The translations under genes and the position numbers were made by a program. From contig NZ_JAMGBE010000002.1 of assembly GCF_023516575.1 (NCBI RefSeq), positions 1 through 64,000 of the forward strand: 64,000 bases of DNA. Reading direction: 5' to 3'. The notes below the pieces were generated by a model, which saw only the letters and a program-made list of their open reading frames with translations, was not told the DNA's origin and ran no database searches. Shown here one piece after another: positions 8,956 through 18,203 of this stretch. The stretch is from Sphingomonas hankyongi (GTDB lineage: Bacteria; Pseudomonadota; Alphaproteobacteria; Sphingomonadales; Sphingomonadaceae). Numbering within the stretch: the stretch's first letter is position 1; each line of letters opens with the position of its first letter.

Positions 8956-10892
8956 CCGCGCGGATGAAAATAATCGTAGAGCTGGCGCGCGATCGCCTTG
9001 CTTATGCCCGGCGCACGTTCGAGATCCTCGAGCGCGGCGCCCTTCACTGCTCGGGCAGTGCCGAAGTGCATGAGGAGCGCCCGCTTTCGATTTGGACCGA
9101 TTCCGGGGACCTCATCGAGCGTCGAGGTCGTGAGGCTCTTCGCACGCTTTGCGCGATGCGTGCCGATCGCGAAGCGGTGCGCCTCGTCCCGCAGGCGCTG
9201 AAGATAGAAGAGCAGGGCCGAGTTGGGAGGCAGCGTAATCTCGCGGCCTCCGGGCAGGTGGAAGATTTCCCGTCCGGCGTTGCGGTCGGGGCCTTTCGCA
9301 ACACCTGCAACCGGGACGTCGTGAACGCCCATATCCTCCATGACCTCCAGGACGGATGAGAGCTGTCCCTTGCCTCCATCGATTAGCAGCAGGTCCGGCC
9401 ATTCACCGCTCTGCCGGTCGGGATCTTCCTTCTCGAGGCGCGCGAAGCGGCGTTCGAGCACTTCCCGCATCATTGCAAAGTCGTCGCCAGGCTGGGTTTC
9501 GGCGCGCTTGATGTTGAACTTGCGGTAGCTGTTTTTCCGGAACCCCTCCGGTCCCGCGACGATCATCGCGCCAGTCGCGTTCGTGCCCATTATGTGACTG
9601 TTGTCGTAGACTTCGATCCGCTTGGGAACGTCGGGCAGCTCGAACGTGTCGGCAAGCTCGCGCAGTATCTTTCCCTGGGTGGTCGTCTCAGCCAGACGGC
9701 GCTCGAGCGCTTCTTCTGCGTTACGACGCGCTTGATCGAGCAGCTTGCGACGGTCACCCCGCTTGGGGACTTCGATGCCGACGCGCCTGCCGGCACGCGC
9801 CGACAAAGCTTCCTCGAGGACTTCCTGATCGGGCAATTCGCGGTCGACCAGGATTCGGCGAGGCGGCGGCATGTCCTCGTAGAATTGAACGAGGAAACTC
9901 GAGAGCACCTCCGCTTCAGGCACGTCGCTTGTGTGAGCAGGGAAGAATGCACGGTGCCCCCAATTCTGCCCGCCGCGGATGAAGAAGGCCTGGATGGACA
10001 TCGTCCCGGCCTTGCAGGCCAGCGCAAACACATCGCCGTCGCCAAGCCCCTCGGCATGGACGGTCTGGCTACCCTGTATGTACGTCAGCGCGCGCAGCCG
10101 ATCCCGATAGACCGCTGCAAGCTCGTAATCGCGCTTGTCCGCCGCCTGAGCCATCAGCCGCGAGAGCCTGGCCTGAACATTCGTAGATTTGCCGGCAAGA
10201 AACGCCTTCGCGTCGTCGACCAGCTCGTCATAGTCCGCTCCGCTGATCCGTCCCACGCACGGTGCGGAGCAGCGCTTGATCTGGTAGAGCAGGCAAGGTC
10301 GCGCCCGATTCTCGAAAAAGCTGTCGGAACAGCTTCTTAGCAGGAAAAGCTTCTGAAGCGCGTTAAGCGTTCTGGTGACGGATCCGGCGCTGGCGAACGG
10401 ACCATAATATTGGCCTTTGATTCGCCGGGCCCCGCGATGCTTTTGCACGCGCGGAAAGGCATGGTCCTCGCGGAGAAGAATGAAAGGGAAGCTTTTGTCG
10501 TCACGCAGCAGAACGTTGTAAGGAGGGCGGAAGCGCTTGATCAGCTGCGCTTCCAAGAGGAGCGCTTCGGCCTCCGTCCTGGTAGTCACGATCGTCATCG
10601 AGCGGGTTTGCGCCACCATCCGCTGGAGCCGCTTCGGCAGCTTGGCGACCTGGGTGTAATTGGTGACGCGGTTCTTCAGCGCCCTGGCCTTGCCCACGTA
10701 CAGAACGTCACCACGCGCATCCTGCATGCGATAGACGCCGGGACGGATCGGAAGCGTTTTCCACACCTCGCGGATCGCTGCGATGCCTTTTTCGAGGTCG
10801 GGCTGTTCCGCCCCCCGCACTGCGTAGGTCGCCTGCTCTTCGTTGAAGCGTTCACGCGCTCCCGGATGATCTGGACGGTCGGCCTTGCTCAC
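8952..10892 (-). CDS. uvrC: excinuclease ABC subunit C
   Basis: 646 residues from a GTG at 10892, chosen because longer frames run into the racemase gene that ends at 10933. GIY-YIG nuclease: [12 protein letters not shown] and [18 protein letters not shown] motif, [14 protein letters not shown], is the UvrB contact. The RNase H-like second nuclease has [18 protein letters not shown] and [12 protein letters not shown]. The tandem helix-hairpin-helix end has [17 protein letters not shown]. UvrC cuts DNA on both sides of a lesion in nucleotide-excision repair. No strong ribosome site precedes the GTG; a second GTG at [10 protein letters not shown] is an alternative. Confidence 0.93.
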   Translation of the reverse strand: MSKADRPDHPGARERFNEEQATYAVRGAEQPDLEKGIAAIREVWKTLPIRPGVYRMQDARGDVLYVGKARALKNRVTNYTQVAKLPKRLQRMVAQTRSMTIVTTRTEAEALLLEAQLIKRFRPPYNVLLRDDKSFPFILLREDHAFPRVQKHRGARRIKGQYYGPFASAGSVTRTLNALQKLFLLRSCSDSFFENRARPCLLYQIKRCSAPCVGRISGADYDELVDDAKAFLAGKSTNVQARLSRLMAQAADKRDYELAAVYRDRLRALTYIQGSQTVHAEGLGDGDVFALACKAGTMSIQAFFIRGGQNWGHRAFFPAHTSDVPEAEVLSSFLVQFYEDMPPPRRILVDRELPDQEVLEEALSARAGRRVGIEVPKRGDRRKLLDQARRNAEEALERRLAETTTQGKILRELADTFELPDVPKRIEVYDNSHIMGTNATGAMIVAGPEGFRKNSYRKFNIKRAETQPGDDFAMMREVLERRFARLEKEDPDRQSGEWPDLLLIDGGKGQLSSVLEVMEDMGVHDVPVAGVAKGPDRNAGREIFHLPGGREITLPPNSALLFYLQRLRDEAHRFAIGTHRAKRAKSLTTSTLDEVPGIGPNRKRALLMHFGTARAVKGAALEDLERAPGISKAIARQLYDYFHPRG

Positions 10893-10932
10893 ACGATGGA
10901 GATAGGCGTTAGCCCTCGCCGGCGCGAGAGGG

Positions 10933-11649
10933 TCAGGCGGCCGCCCTCGCCTCCTGCTCGTCGTCGAGCATCCACTCGACCGCCGCGCGCGCGTGGATAG
11001 CGGTCGTGTCGTAGACGGGAAGAACATTGGCGCGAACGTCGACTGCTAGCACGAGCTCGGTGCAGCCGAGCACGACCGCCTGGACCTTCTGCTTCTGCAG
11101 TTCGGTGATAAGAGTCTTGAGCTTGCGCTGGCTGTCGCGAACGACCCGTCCGGCCACAAGCTCCTGGTAGATGATTCTATCGACCTCGTCTCGCCAGGAA
11201 GGGCTGACCTCATGGATTACGATGCCGCGCTCCTCATAGGGCCCGCGCGCGAACGGCTCGACCATCGTGAAGCGCGTTCCGAGAAGAGCAACCACGTTCC
11301 GCCGGTCGGCGGCCACGCGCTCCGCGGTCACGCGGCGAATGTCGATAACCGGCAGGCCCGAGGCTGCCTCGACGGTGTCGACCGCCCGATGCATCGTGTT
11401 CGAGGCAAGGAGGATGCCCTGAGCGCCGGCGTCGGCCAGGCGCTTGGCAGCATTGGCCACCATTGAATTGGCGGCCTCGAATTTCTCCGTATTGTTGAAC
11501 GCCGCATAATCCTCGAAGTCGAAGCTCTCGATGATCAAGCGGGCGCTGTGCATGCCGCCCAGCTCGCGAGCGATTCCCCGATTGATATGGTCGTAATAGA
11601 GCGCAGTTGACGACCAGCTCGCTCCACCAACGATGCCTAGTTTCCGCAA
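10933..11649 (-). CDS. aspartate/glutamate racemase family protein
   Basis: 238 residues. N-terminus RKLGIVGGASWSSTALYY. The first catalytic position lies in LASNTMHRA, where Thr replaces the usual Cys, and the second is intact in VVLGCTELVLAV. A Thr/Cys pair is known in the YgeA-like subgroup that prefers L-substrates, so the altered site need not mean loss of function. The enzyme interconverts amino-acid stereoisomers without a cofactor. It is followed after 40 bases by uvrC. It is transcribed away from ctlX, a citrulline/arginine-type hydrolase, which may hint at a shared amino-acid theme. Confidence 0.88.
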   Translation of the reverse strand: MRKLGIVGGASWSSTALYYDHINRGIARELGGMHSARLIIESFDFEDYAAFNNTEKFEAANSMVANAAKRLADAGAQGILLASNTMHRAVDTVEAASGLPVIDIRRVTAERVAADRRNVVALLGTRFTMVEPFARGPYEERGIVIHEVSPSWRDEVDRIIYQELVAGRVVRDSQRKLKTLITELQKQKVQAVVLGCTELVLAVDVRANVLPVYDTTAIHARAAVEWMLDDEQEARAAA

Positions 11650-11830
11650 TGTCTCGCCCCCGGCCTAGAACCCGAATTCGTCGCCAGAATCGGCAACGCC
11701 CGAATCTTGTCTTCGATGGGCTGTAACGGGACAAGCGGTAAACGCTTGGTTTTACAGGAAATGAATCAGATTTCCGTGGATTGATGGAGCGCGCTTGCCA
11801 GCGCTCGGTTCGATAGCCGAAAAGCGGCCC

Positions 11831-12781
11831 GTGCAGAGCGAGGCGCAAACCAGCAGCGAAGTGATGCTCGTGCGACCAGCTGCGTTCGGGTTCCACCCGG
11901 AGGCAGCGGAGAGCAATGTCTTCGCGGAAGGGCGAGGCTCCGAAGATGTTCACTCCCAGGCGTTGCGCGAGTTCGATGGACTTGCAGAGCGGCTGACCGC
12001 CGCCGGCGTCCGTGTTGTCGTCCTGGAGGATTCAGCCGCGCCAGCGAAACCGGATGCCCTATTCCCCAACAACTGGTGCTCGTTCCACGCCGACGGCACC
12101 GTGGTGCTTTATCCCATGGCAACGCAAGCGCGCCGCCTCGAGCGCAACGCCGATGGTTTGAAGGCGCTTCTCGCTGCTTCCGAGTTCGATGTGCGCCAAA
12201 TCGTCGACCTCAGCTTCCACGAGCGGAGCGGGCATTTTCTCGAAGGTACCGGCAGCCTGATCCTGGATCGACCGGAACGCCGCGCTTATGCGAGCCTCAG
12301 CCCGCGCACCGATCCTCATGTCATTGCAGATTTCGACGATCGGGTAGACTATTCGACCTTGGTTTTCGAAGCGCATGATCGCGGCGGCCAGTCGATCTAC
12401 CACACCAATGTCCTGTTGAGCCTGGGCGCTAGGTTCGCGGTGCTTTGCAGCGATGTTGTCGCAGAGGAGATGAGGGCAGTGTTGATCGACGAGATCGAAG
12501 CGAGCGGCCGTACGATCATCCAGGTCGATTTCGATCAGCTCCGGCAATTCGCTTGCAACGTCATCGAGCTGAGGACTCACCAAGGAGAGCCACTGGTCGC
12601 GCTCTCCAGCGCGGCGCGGGCGAGCTTCCGGCCCGATCAGCTGCGGCAATTGGAAAAGTTCGGAAGCCTTGTCGACGCTGCCATTCCGACAATCGAGGCT
12701 GTGGGAGGCGGCAGCGTTCGCTGCATGATCGCCGACATCCACTTGCCTAGAATTGGACCTCGCGTCAGCCCAGATTCTTGA
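11831..12781 (+). CDS. ctlX: CtlX-type citrulline hydrolase (guanidino-group modifying superfamily)
   Basis: 316 residues from a GTG at 11831; the frame stays open from 11765, and a TTG at 11795 or an ATG at 11861 are alternatives. Family marks are VMLVRPAAFGFHPEAAESN near the start, DALFPNNWCSFHADG, LEGTGSLILDR, YHTNVLLSLG and the C-terminal GGGSVRCMIADIHLPR holding the catalytic Cys. CtlX proteins hydrolyse citrulline to ornithine or act on related guanidino/ureido compounds. The end overlaps the convergent pntB end by 17 bases. A second member of the same superfamily lies at 59959..60729. Confidence 0.87.
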   Translation: MQSEAQTSSEVMLVRPAAFGFHPEAAESNVFAEGRGSEDVHSQALREFDGLAERLTAAGVRVVVLEDSAAPAKPDALFPNNWCSFHADGTVVLYPMATQARRLERNADGLKALLAASEFDVRQIVDLSFHERSGHFLEGTGSLILDRPERRAYASLSPRTDPHVIADFDDRVDYSTLVFEAHDRGGQSIYHTNVLLSLGARFAVLCSDVVAEEMRAVLIDEIEASGRTIIQVDFDQLRQFACNVIELRTHQGEPLVALSSAARASFRPDQLRQLEKFGSLVDAAIPTIEAVGGGSVRCMIADIHLPRIGPRVSPDS

Positions 12782-14204
12782 CGATCTCCTCCACCATCTT
12801 CTTGGCGTCAGCGAGCAGCATCATCGTGTTGTCCCGATAAAAGAGCTCATTGTCGACGCCCGCATATCCAACGCCACCCATCGACCGCTTCACGAACAGC
12901 ACTGTGCGAGCTTTTTCCACGTCCAGAACCGGCATCCCATAGATTGGCGAGCTCTTGTGGGTCTTGGCGGCCGGGTTCGTCACGTCGTTCGCGCCGATCA
13001 CGAAGGCGACGTCGGTCTGCGCAAACTCACTGTTGATATCCTCAAGCTCGAACACTTCGTCATATGGCACGTTGGCCTCCGCGAGCAGCACGTTCATGTG
13101 TCCGGGCATGCGGCCTGCAACGGGGTGGATCGCATATTTGACCCGAACCCCTTCCTTCTTGAGGAGATCCGCCATCTCGCGAAGTGCATGTTGCGCCTGG
13201 CTTACGGCCATGCCGTAGCCGGGTACGATGATGACCTGGTCGGCCTGGCTCATCAGGAATGCCGCATCTTCGGCAGAGCCCCGCTTGTACGGCCGGTCGA
13301 TCGCTGCGGCGGCACCGCCAGCGACTGCGTCGCCCCCAAAGCCCCCAGCGATTACCGAAATGAAGCTGCGATTCATGGCCTTGCACATGATGTAGCTGAG
13401 GATCGCGCCAGAGCTTCCGACTAGCGCGCCGGTAATGATCATCGCGCTGTTGTGAAGGGTGAAGCCCATCGCCGCCGCGGCCCAGCCGGAATAGCTGTTC
13501 AGCATCGAGATCACGACGGGCATGTCCGCGCCGCCGATGGGAATGATCAGGAGAAAGCCGATCACAAAGCTTAGCCCGGCAATGGTGAAGAACACCCAGT
13601 GACTCTGATCCGTCGTGAAATAGGCGATGAGCGCCAGGATCGCGGCCAATGTGCCCAGGTTGATCAGGTGCCTGAGCGGCAGGAGGATCGGCTTGCCCGA
13701 CATGTTGCCGTTGAGCTTGAGGAAGGCGATCACCGAGCCCGAGAAGGTAATTGCGCCAATTGCCACGCCAAGGCCCATCTCGACACGGCTGACCGGCAAG
13801 ATGCTGACAATGGAGGGCCCGAAAGTGGGCGTGATGCGGGCCGCAATGCCGAATGCCTCGGGATTGAGATAGGCCGCCGCACCGACCAGCACTGCGGCCA
13901 TGCCGACGAGACTGTGAAAGGCGGCGACCAGCTGCGGCATCGCGGTCATTTGGATCTTACGAGCGGTCACCAGGCCAATGCCGCCACCGATCGCCATGGC
14001 GCCGACGATCTCCGGCAGCGATGCGATCTCGTGAACGGCAAGGGTGGTACCAATGGCAATCGCCATGCCGAGCATGCCGGTCCAGTTGCCGCGGCGGCTG
14101 CTCTCCGGACTCGACAGGCCGCGCAAGGCCAGAATGAAGCAGATGCCAGAGATCAGATAAGCGAGCAGCACCCAAGAAGGCTGCGCGTGGGCCGCTTCAG
14201 GCAT
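12765..14204 (-). CDS. pntB: NAD(P) transhydrogenase subunit beta
   Basis: 479 residues from an ATG at 14204. The N-terminal ~270 residues hold about nine membrane spans. The C-terminal NADP(H)-binding domain III contains [28 protein letters not shown] and the closing [22 protein letters not shown]. It couples proton entry to hydride transfer from NADH to NADP+, giving NADPH. The start overlaps the end of the small pntAB gene by eight bases. The third subunit gene, pntAA, is not adjacent but about 4.8 kb away at 19292..20422. Confidence 0.95.
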   Translation of the reverse strand: MPEAAHAQPSWVLLAYLISGICFILALRGLSSPESSRRGNWTGMLGMAIAIGTTLAVHEIASLPEIVGAMAIGGGIGLVTARKIQMTAMPQLVAAFHSLVGMAAVLVGAAAYLNPEAFGIAARITPTFGPSIVSILPVSRVEMGLGVAIGAITFSGSVIAFLKLNGNMSGKPILLPLRHLINLGTLAAILALIAYFTTDQSHWVFFTIAGLSFVIGFLLIIPIGGADMPVVISMLNSYSGWAAAAMGFTLHNSAMIITGALVGSSGAILSYIMCKAMNRSFISVIAGGFGGDAVAGGAAAAIDRPYKRGSAEDAAFLMSQADQVIIVPGYGMAVSQAQHALREMADLLKKEGVRVKYAIHPVAGRMPGHMNVLLAEANVPYDEVFELEDINSEFAQTDVAFVIGANDVTNPAAKTHKSSPIYGMPVLDVEKARTVLFVKRSMGGVGYAGVDNELFYRDNTMMLLADAKKMVEEIVKNLG

Positions 14205-14487
14205 CTTTGCGCTCCCGCTTCTTGTACATCGAGAGCATCCGCTGAGTGACCGCGAAGCCCCCAAAGATATTCACGCTTGCAAGAGCAACCGCCACCAGGC
14301 CGAGCCACTTTGAGCTGGGGCTTCCAGCTGCAGCGGCAGCGATCAACGCCCCGACGACTATCACCGAGGAGATTGCGTTGGTCACGCTCATAAGCGGAGT
14401 GTGAAGCGCCGGAGTAACCGACCAAACCACATAATATCCGACGAAACAGGCCAGAACGAAGATCGACAGGATGGAGATGAAGTCCAT
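14197..14487 (-). CDS. pntAB: NAD(P) transhydrogenase subunit alpha, membrane part (alpha-2)
   Basis: 96 residues with three to four membrane spans: [31 protein letters not shown] and [19 protein letters not shown]. The end is basic, [14 protein letters not shown]. This is the split membrane half of the alpha subunit found in alphaproteobacteria. [15 protein letters not shown] is the family signature. It is co-transcribed with pntB through an eight-base overlap. The 155-base gap upstream separates it from a divergent c-di-GMP gene. Confidence 0.93.
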   Translation of the reverse strand: MDFISILSIFVLACFVGYYVVWSVTPALHTPLMSVTNAISSVIVVGALIAAAAAGSPSSKWLGLVAVALASVNIFGGFAVTQRMLSMYKKRERKDA

Positions 14488-14591
14488 AGCCCCTCCGGCG
14501 CGGAATGCGGCGGCTTTTCTGGCCGCTGGATCGGCTGCTGTCGAGGCCTCGCTCAGCGTAGGCGCTTAACCATGGCGCGGTTTCCAATTTT

Positions 14592-14607
14592 TTAACCGTT
14601 TAACCGT
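14592..14607. repeat. tandem TTAACCGT repeats in the divergent pntAB / EAL-protein control region
   Basis: Two perfect head-to-tail copies of TTAACCGT lie ~35 bases before the plus-strand EAL gene, and a further TTAACCAT lies at 14566..14573. TTAACC is the half-site of the CtrA cell-cycle regulator known from Caulobacter, but the spacing here (four bases between TTAA cores) is not the classic seven, so regulation by CtrA is only a guess. Nothing else was seen in the 155-base gap. Confidence 0.35.
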
Positions 14608-14642
14608 CAAAGCGAAGTGGTTGTTCGGGAGAACGTGCGCCT

Positions 14643-16928
14643 GTGCTTCGGCGTAAGGATCAGAAAGCCGAGCATTCGCCGTTGCGCTTGTTGCTGTGGA
14701 CGGCGATTGCAGGGCTGATTTTCGGGCTCATCGGCTTTGGTGAGCTACCCGAGGATCTTTTGCGCACGGGCCGCAACAGCCTGCATTTGCACAAAGCTAG
14801 CGGCGACATCGTCCTAATCAAAGTCGATGATAAATCGCTGCGCGACATCGGCCGATGGCCATGGCCGCGAGCCAAGCATGCCGCGCTCATCGACAAGCTC
14901 ACAAGTGCTGGCACGAAGCGCATCTTCGTAGACGTGTTGTTCAGCGGAGCAACAGACGACCCCAACGATCGGGCGCTTACTCGTTCGCTGGCGCGCTCGG
15001 GACGGGTGGTCCTGCCGGTGAAGACCCGCTCAGGACCGAGCCAGGGGGCGCAGCAAGACGCTTTCCCGATGGGCGCTTTCACGAAGCACGCCCAACTGGG
15101 CTCGATAAGCCTGCCGTACAATTACGCCGACGCCGCCTGGCGCGTGCCTTATTCCGCGCAGTCCAGTGCCGGATCGATGCCGTCGTTCGCGGCATTGTTG
15201 GCCAATCGAACGCAGCAGACTGGCCTGTTCGTGCCTGATTATTCGCTCGACCTTTCGAGCATCCCCTCGATTTCAGCAGCTGACGTTCTCGGGGGATCTT
15301 TCGATCCGACGTCGCTTCGGGGCAAGGACGTCATCATCGGTGCAACGAGCGAAGCCATCGGCGACCAGATGTTCATCCCGGGGACCGGTCGGATGGGCGC
15401 GGTGAACGTGCACATCATCGGGGCCGAGACCCTGAAGGCCGGTAATCCTGTTTATCTGGGCTGGTTCGCGCCTTTCCTGGTCTCGCTGCTGCTGTGCGCG
15501 GGCGTGACCTCGCTGCGCACGAACGTGCCGCAAAGCCTCTCGCTAGCGGGTGCCGCTGTGGCGCTTCTGTTCATACCCGCCCTGTTTGAGGCCAAGCTTA
15601 TCTATTTCGACATCACGCCGGCAGTCTTCGTGTTGCTTACCGTCAGTTCCGTGCTCGGATGGCGCCGGTACCGCGCGCGCGGCTTGGTGAATCCCGTATC
15701 GGACCTTCCCAACCTGAATGCGCTTCGTGCAAACAGGGCCGGAAGCAAGCAGTCGCTCGTGGCTGCGCGGATCCTCAATTACGCCGAGATCGTCGCAACG
15801 CTCCCGGCAAACGGCGAGCGCCAGCTGGTGGACCAGATCGTGAGCCGTCTGTCGATCGGCGATCCCACTCGCAGGATCTATCAAGGCGACGGCGGTATCT
15901 TCGCATGGTTCGAAGAACCTCGCACAGCATTCAGCAATCACCTGGACGCCCTTTACTCGCTGTTCCGAAACCCCGCGCGCGTTGGGGGCGTATCGCTAGA
16001 CCTGACCGTGGCGTTTGGCGTCGAGGTTGGAAGCGGCCGTTCGCTTGCGAACCGCCTGGCAAGCGCGCTCGTCGCCGCCGACGAAGCTGCGCATGACGGG
16101 CTCAGGTGGAAATATCACGATCCGGAGAGCCTGCAGGACGCTTCATGGAAGCTTTCGATGCTGAGCCAGCTGGACGAGGCCATCGACCGCAACGAGGTCT
16201 GGGTGGCGTACCAACCTAAGCTGGATCTGGCGACGCGCCGGATCATCGGGGCAGAGGCTTTGGCCCGCTGGACCCATCCGGAAAAGGGCCCGATCGCAGC
16301 GTCGGAATTCGTCGCGGCCGCAGAGCAGCACGGCCGGATCGGAAAGCTCACGGACTTTGTCCTCGAAAAGGCGATCGCCTCGGCGGCAGCCATCAACAAG
16401 CGCGCGGCCGATTTCGAGATCGCCGTGAATCTCTCTGCTCGACTGCTCGGCGACAAGGGCTTCCCGTTGCGCGTCTCCGCCCTGCTCGCGCGCCACGGAA
16501 TGTCGCCCAATTTATTGACGCTCGAGCTCACGGAAACTGCAGCGCTCAGCGGCAGCGGCGAGGGAATTGAGATGATCTCGCGTCTGCGCGAGCTAGGGGT
16601 GCGCATATCCATCGACGACTACGGCACGGGCCTGTCCACTCTCGAATATCTGAAGAAGATCCCCGCCAATGAGATCAAGATCGACCAGAGTTTCGTCAAA
16701 GGCATGGTCGACAATCGGAGCGACCGCGTAATGGTCCAGTCCACCATTGGCTTGGCCCACTCGCTCGATCGCAAGGTCGTCGCGGAGGGTGTGGAAGACC
16801 ACGAAACGCTCGACCTTCTTATCGAAATGGGCTGCGACGTTGCGCAGGGCTTTGCCGTTGGCCGACCCATGAGCATCGACAGCCTGACCAAGCGTATTTC
16901 GTCGGATCGCAAGCGCAGCGTCGCTTAA
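14643..16928 (+). CDS. CHASE2 sensor with degenerate GGDEF and intact EAL c-di-GMP phosphodiesterase domain
   Basis: 761 residues, GTG start. After one N-terminal span (LLLWTAIAGLIFGLIGFG) comes a CHASE2 extracellular sensor (~45-275; DDKSLRDIGRWPWPR, VDVLFSG), then about three spans (~275-345). A GGDEF-like region (~355-490) has the active loop degenerated to GDGGIFAWF, so it should not make c-di-GMP. The EAL domain (~505-750) keeps the catalytic residues: GAEALARW, ELTETAA, SIDDYGTG, EIKIDQSFV and VVAEGVED. It is therefore predicted to break down c-di-GMP in response to a periplasmic signal. It is divergent from pntAB. Confidence 0.92.
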   Translation: MLRRKDQKAEHSPLRLLLWTAIAGLIFGLIGFGELPEDLLRTGRNSLHLHKASGDIVLIKVDDKSLRDIGRWPWPRAKHAALIDKLTSAGTKRIFVDVLFSGATDDPNDRALTRSLARSGRVVLPVKTRSGPSQGAQQDAFPMGAFTKHAQLGSISLPYNYADAAWRVPYSAQSSAGSMPSFAALLANRTQQTGLFVPDYSLDLSSIPSISAADVLGGSFDPTSLRGKDVIIGATSEAIGDQMFIPGTGRMGAVNVHIIGAETLKAGNPVYLGWFAPFLVSLLLCAGVTSLRTNVPQSLSLAGAAVALLFIPALFEAKLIYFDITPAVFVLLTVSSVLGWRRYRARGLVNPVSDLPNLNALRANRAGSKQSLVAARILNYAEIVATLPANGERQLVDQIVSRLSIGDPTRRIYQGDGGIFAWFEEPRTAFSNHLDALYSLFRNPARVGGVSLDLTVAFGVEVGSGRSLANRLASALVAADEAAHDGLRWKYHDPESLQDASWKLSMLSQLDEAIDRNEVWVAYQPKLDLATRRIIGAEALARWTHPEKGPIAASEFVAAAEQHGRIGKLTDFVLEKAIASAAAINKRAADFEIAVNLSARLLGDKGFPLRVSALLARHGMSPNLLTLELTETAALSGSGEGIEMISRLRELGVRISIDDYGTGLSTLEYLKKIPANEIKIDQSFVKGMVDNRSDRVMVQSTIGLAHSLDRKVVAEGVEDHETLDLLIEMGCDVAQGFAVGRPMSIDSLTKRISSDRKRSVA

Positions 16929-17002
16929 AGACGAAGACCCCAACTAACCGGCAAATCGCGCGAAGACTAGCGCAGCCAATTCTCGTGCCCGCGCCGAAAT
17001 AG

Positions 17003-17039
17003 TTAATGGTTTGCTAACCATATCGATTAAGGTTAAGAT
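17003..17039 (+). promoter_or_regulatory. predicted promoter with CtrA-like box before the 26-residue peptide gene
   Basis: TTGCTA (17011..17016), a 17-base spacer and TAAGAT (17034..17039) form a plausible -35/-10 pair, giving a leader of ~37 bases before the ATG at 17083. Overlapping the -35 is TTAA-N7-CTAACC starting at 17003, one mismatch from the CtrA consensus TTAA-N7-TTAAC. A perfect inverted repeat ATGGTT-tgct-AACCAT (17006..17021) covers the same place. A GANTC site (GAATC, 17053..17057) lies in the leader. All are sequence matches only; binding is not shown. Confidence 0.45.
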
Positions 17040-17082
17040 CCCCTCATCTGCCGAATCGCAGAAGAAGACAGGGGTACGAACG

Positions 17083-17163
17083 ATGAAAAAGGTTAACGCT
17101 GGCCGCGGGTTCTGGAGCTGGCTCTGCGGTGGAGGCTGGACGAACGCCGGATCGAACGGCTAA
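17083..17163 (+). CDS. 26-residue Trp/Gly-rich small peptide (unknown)
   Basis: A short frame from ATG at 17083 to TAA at 17163. The peptide begins MKKVNAGRGFWSWL and continues with one Cys at position 15, a Gly triplet at 16-18 and a third Trp at 19. In total it has three Trp, seven Gly and a basic start (two Lys, one Arg). AGGGG lies about eight bases before the ATG, a promoter-like pair stands ~45 bases upstream, and a strong terminator follows ~45 bases after the stop, so the unit looks like its own short transcript. I do not recognise it. It could be a secreted or processed signal peptide, a membrane-active peptide, or a small ORF within a regulatory RNA. Confidence 0.5.
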   Translation: MKKVNAGRGFWSWLCGGGWTNAGSNG

Positions 17164-17207
17164 TCGTTCTAAGCCGTTCCGGAAACGGAACGCAAATTCA
17201 AAGAGTT

Positions 17208-17238
17208 AAAGCGCTTACCCGGTGGGTGGGCGCTTTTC
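17208..17238 (+). terminator. rho-independent terminator after the small peptide gene
   Basis: Stem AAAGCGC (17208..17214) with GCGCTTT (17230..17236), extended inside by ACCC-ggt-GGGT, then TTTTCTCTT. A second small hairpin, CGTTCC-N6-GGAACG (17175..17192), lies between the stop codon and this stem. Confidence 0.7.
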
Positions 17239-17304
17239 TCTTATGCGCTTACCCGCAACCCCTGCGACGCTGGCCCAGGCCAATGATAATCGTTAGGCGC
17301 CCCC

Positions 17305-17724
17305 ATGCTTCGCCAAGCGGACACTACTTTAGCGATTCGCGCGACTCGGCCCGGACTTCACGAATTCACCCAAGACGTCGACGAATGGGTCAGGTCCACC
17401 GGAATAGCGCGGGGCCTGTTGACCATCTTCTGCCGGCACACCTCCGCATCGCTGGTAATCCAGGAAAATGCCGCGCCCGCCGCACGACGCGATCTCGAGC
17501 GCTACTTCGCCCATATCGCGCCCGAAGGGACTCACTACGAACATGACGAGGAAGGTCCTGACGACATGCCCGCGCACCTTCGCTCGGCAATGACGGCGAC
17601 GCAACTCAGCGTTCCTATAGCGGGAGGCCAAATGATGCTGGGCACGTGGCAGGGCATCTTCCTCTTCGAGCATCGACAGAACACGCCTGAGCGCGAGATT
17701 GCGCTCCACCTGATCGGCGAATGA
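17305..17724 (+). CDS. yjbQ: YjbQ family protein (UPF0047, secondary thiamine-phosphate synthase)
   Basis: 139 residues, full family length. Signature residues are IFCRHTSASLVIQENA near residue 45, EGTHYEHDEEGPDDMPAHLRSA in the middle (His and acidic residues of the conserved pocket), and the closing GTWQGIFLFEHR. Members show weak thiamine-phosphate synthase activity in E. coli, but the true role is open. The stop overlaps the next gene by four bases (ATGA). Confidence 0.93.
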   Translation: MLRQADTTLAIRATRPGLHEFTQDVDEWVRSTGIARGLLTIFCRHTSASLVIQENAAPAARRDLERYFAHIAPEGTHYEHDEEGPDDMPAHLRSAMTATQLSVPIAGGQMMLGTWQGIFLFEHRQNTPEREIALHLIGE

Positions 17725-18203
17725 GCGAGGAATCCGTGCGGGCCTGGCTCCGCAGCCACGCACCCGACCTCAGGCTCGTCGAAGCCCATGACACCACGGC
17801 CACGGTCCAGGATGCCGCGAGGACTTTGGGCGTGACGCCTGGCGAGATCGCCAAGACATTGACTGTACGTGCCGGAGATCATCTCTTCCTCTTGGTCACT
17901 CGCGGGGATGCGCGGCTCGATAATCGCAAATGCAAGGACGCATTGGGCGCTCGGCCGAGGATGTTGGGTGCAGAGGAAACGCTTGAGGTCACTGGCCATC
18001 CGGTCGGCGGAGTCTGCCCGTTCGGGCTTCGAACATCCCTGCCCGTCTATTTGGATGTGTCGCTGCAAGCTTTCAGCATCGTCTATCCAGCAGGCGGCTC
18101 GCTCAACACCTCGGTCGAATGCCCAACCGAACGGCTGTTCGATCTCGTCGGGGACCGGTGGGTGGACCTATGCAACCTACCCGTGGAAACGGTCGGGACT
18201 TAG
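17721..18203 (+). CDS. YbaK/EbsC-type aminoacyl-tRNA deacylase
   Basis: 160 residues. YbaK fold: TATVQDAARTLGVTPGEIAKTLTVRAGDHLFLLVTRGDARLD, then VGGVCPFGLRTSLPVYLD and the end AGGSLNTSVECPTERLFDLV. These free-standing domains remove wrongly attached amino acids from tRNA (for example Cys-tRNA-Pro). The start overlaps yjbQ by ATGA, so the two are co-translated. The end overlaps the convergent FAD oxidoreductase by 27 bases. Confidence 0.9.
   Translation: MSEESVRAWLRSHAPDLRLVEAHDTTATVQDAARTLGVTPGEIAKTLTVRAGDHLFLLVTRGDARLDNRKCKDALGARPRMLGAEETLEVTGHPVGGVCPFGLRTSLPVYLDVSLQAFSIVYPAGGSLNTSVECPTERLFDLVGDRWVDLCNLPVETVGT

Noticed and set aside
9594-10340. Long plus-strand open frame (248 codons)
   Set aside because: It is antisense to uvrC, whose motifs are complete; in GC-rich DNA such shadow frames are common.
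13599-14249. Plus-strand open frame of 216 codons rich in Asp, Arg and His
   Set aside because: Antisense to the membrane part of pntB; composition is that of a reversed membrane gene.
17721-18203. ybaK as a foreign insertion between parts of the pnt operon
   Set aside because: It is coupled to yjbQ, has host-like composition, and no mobile-element ends were seen.
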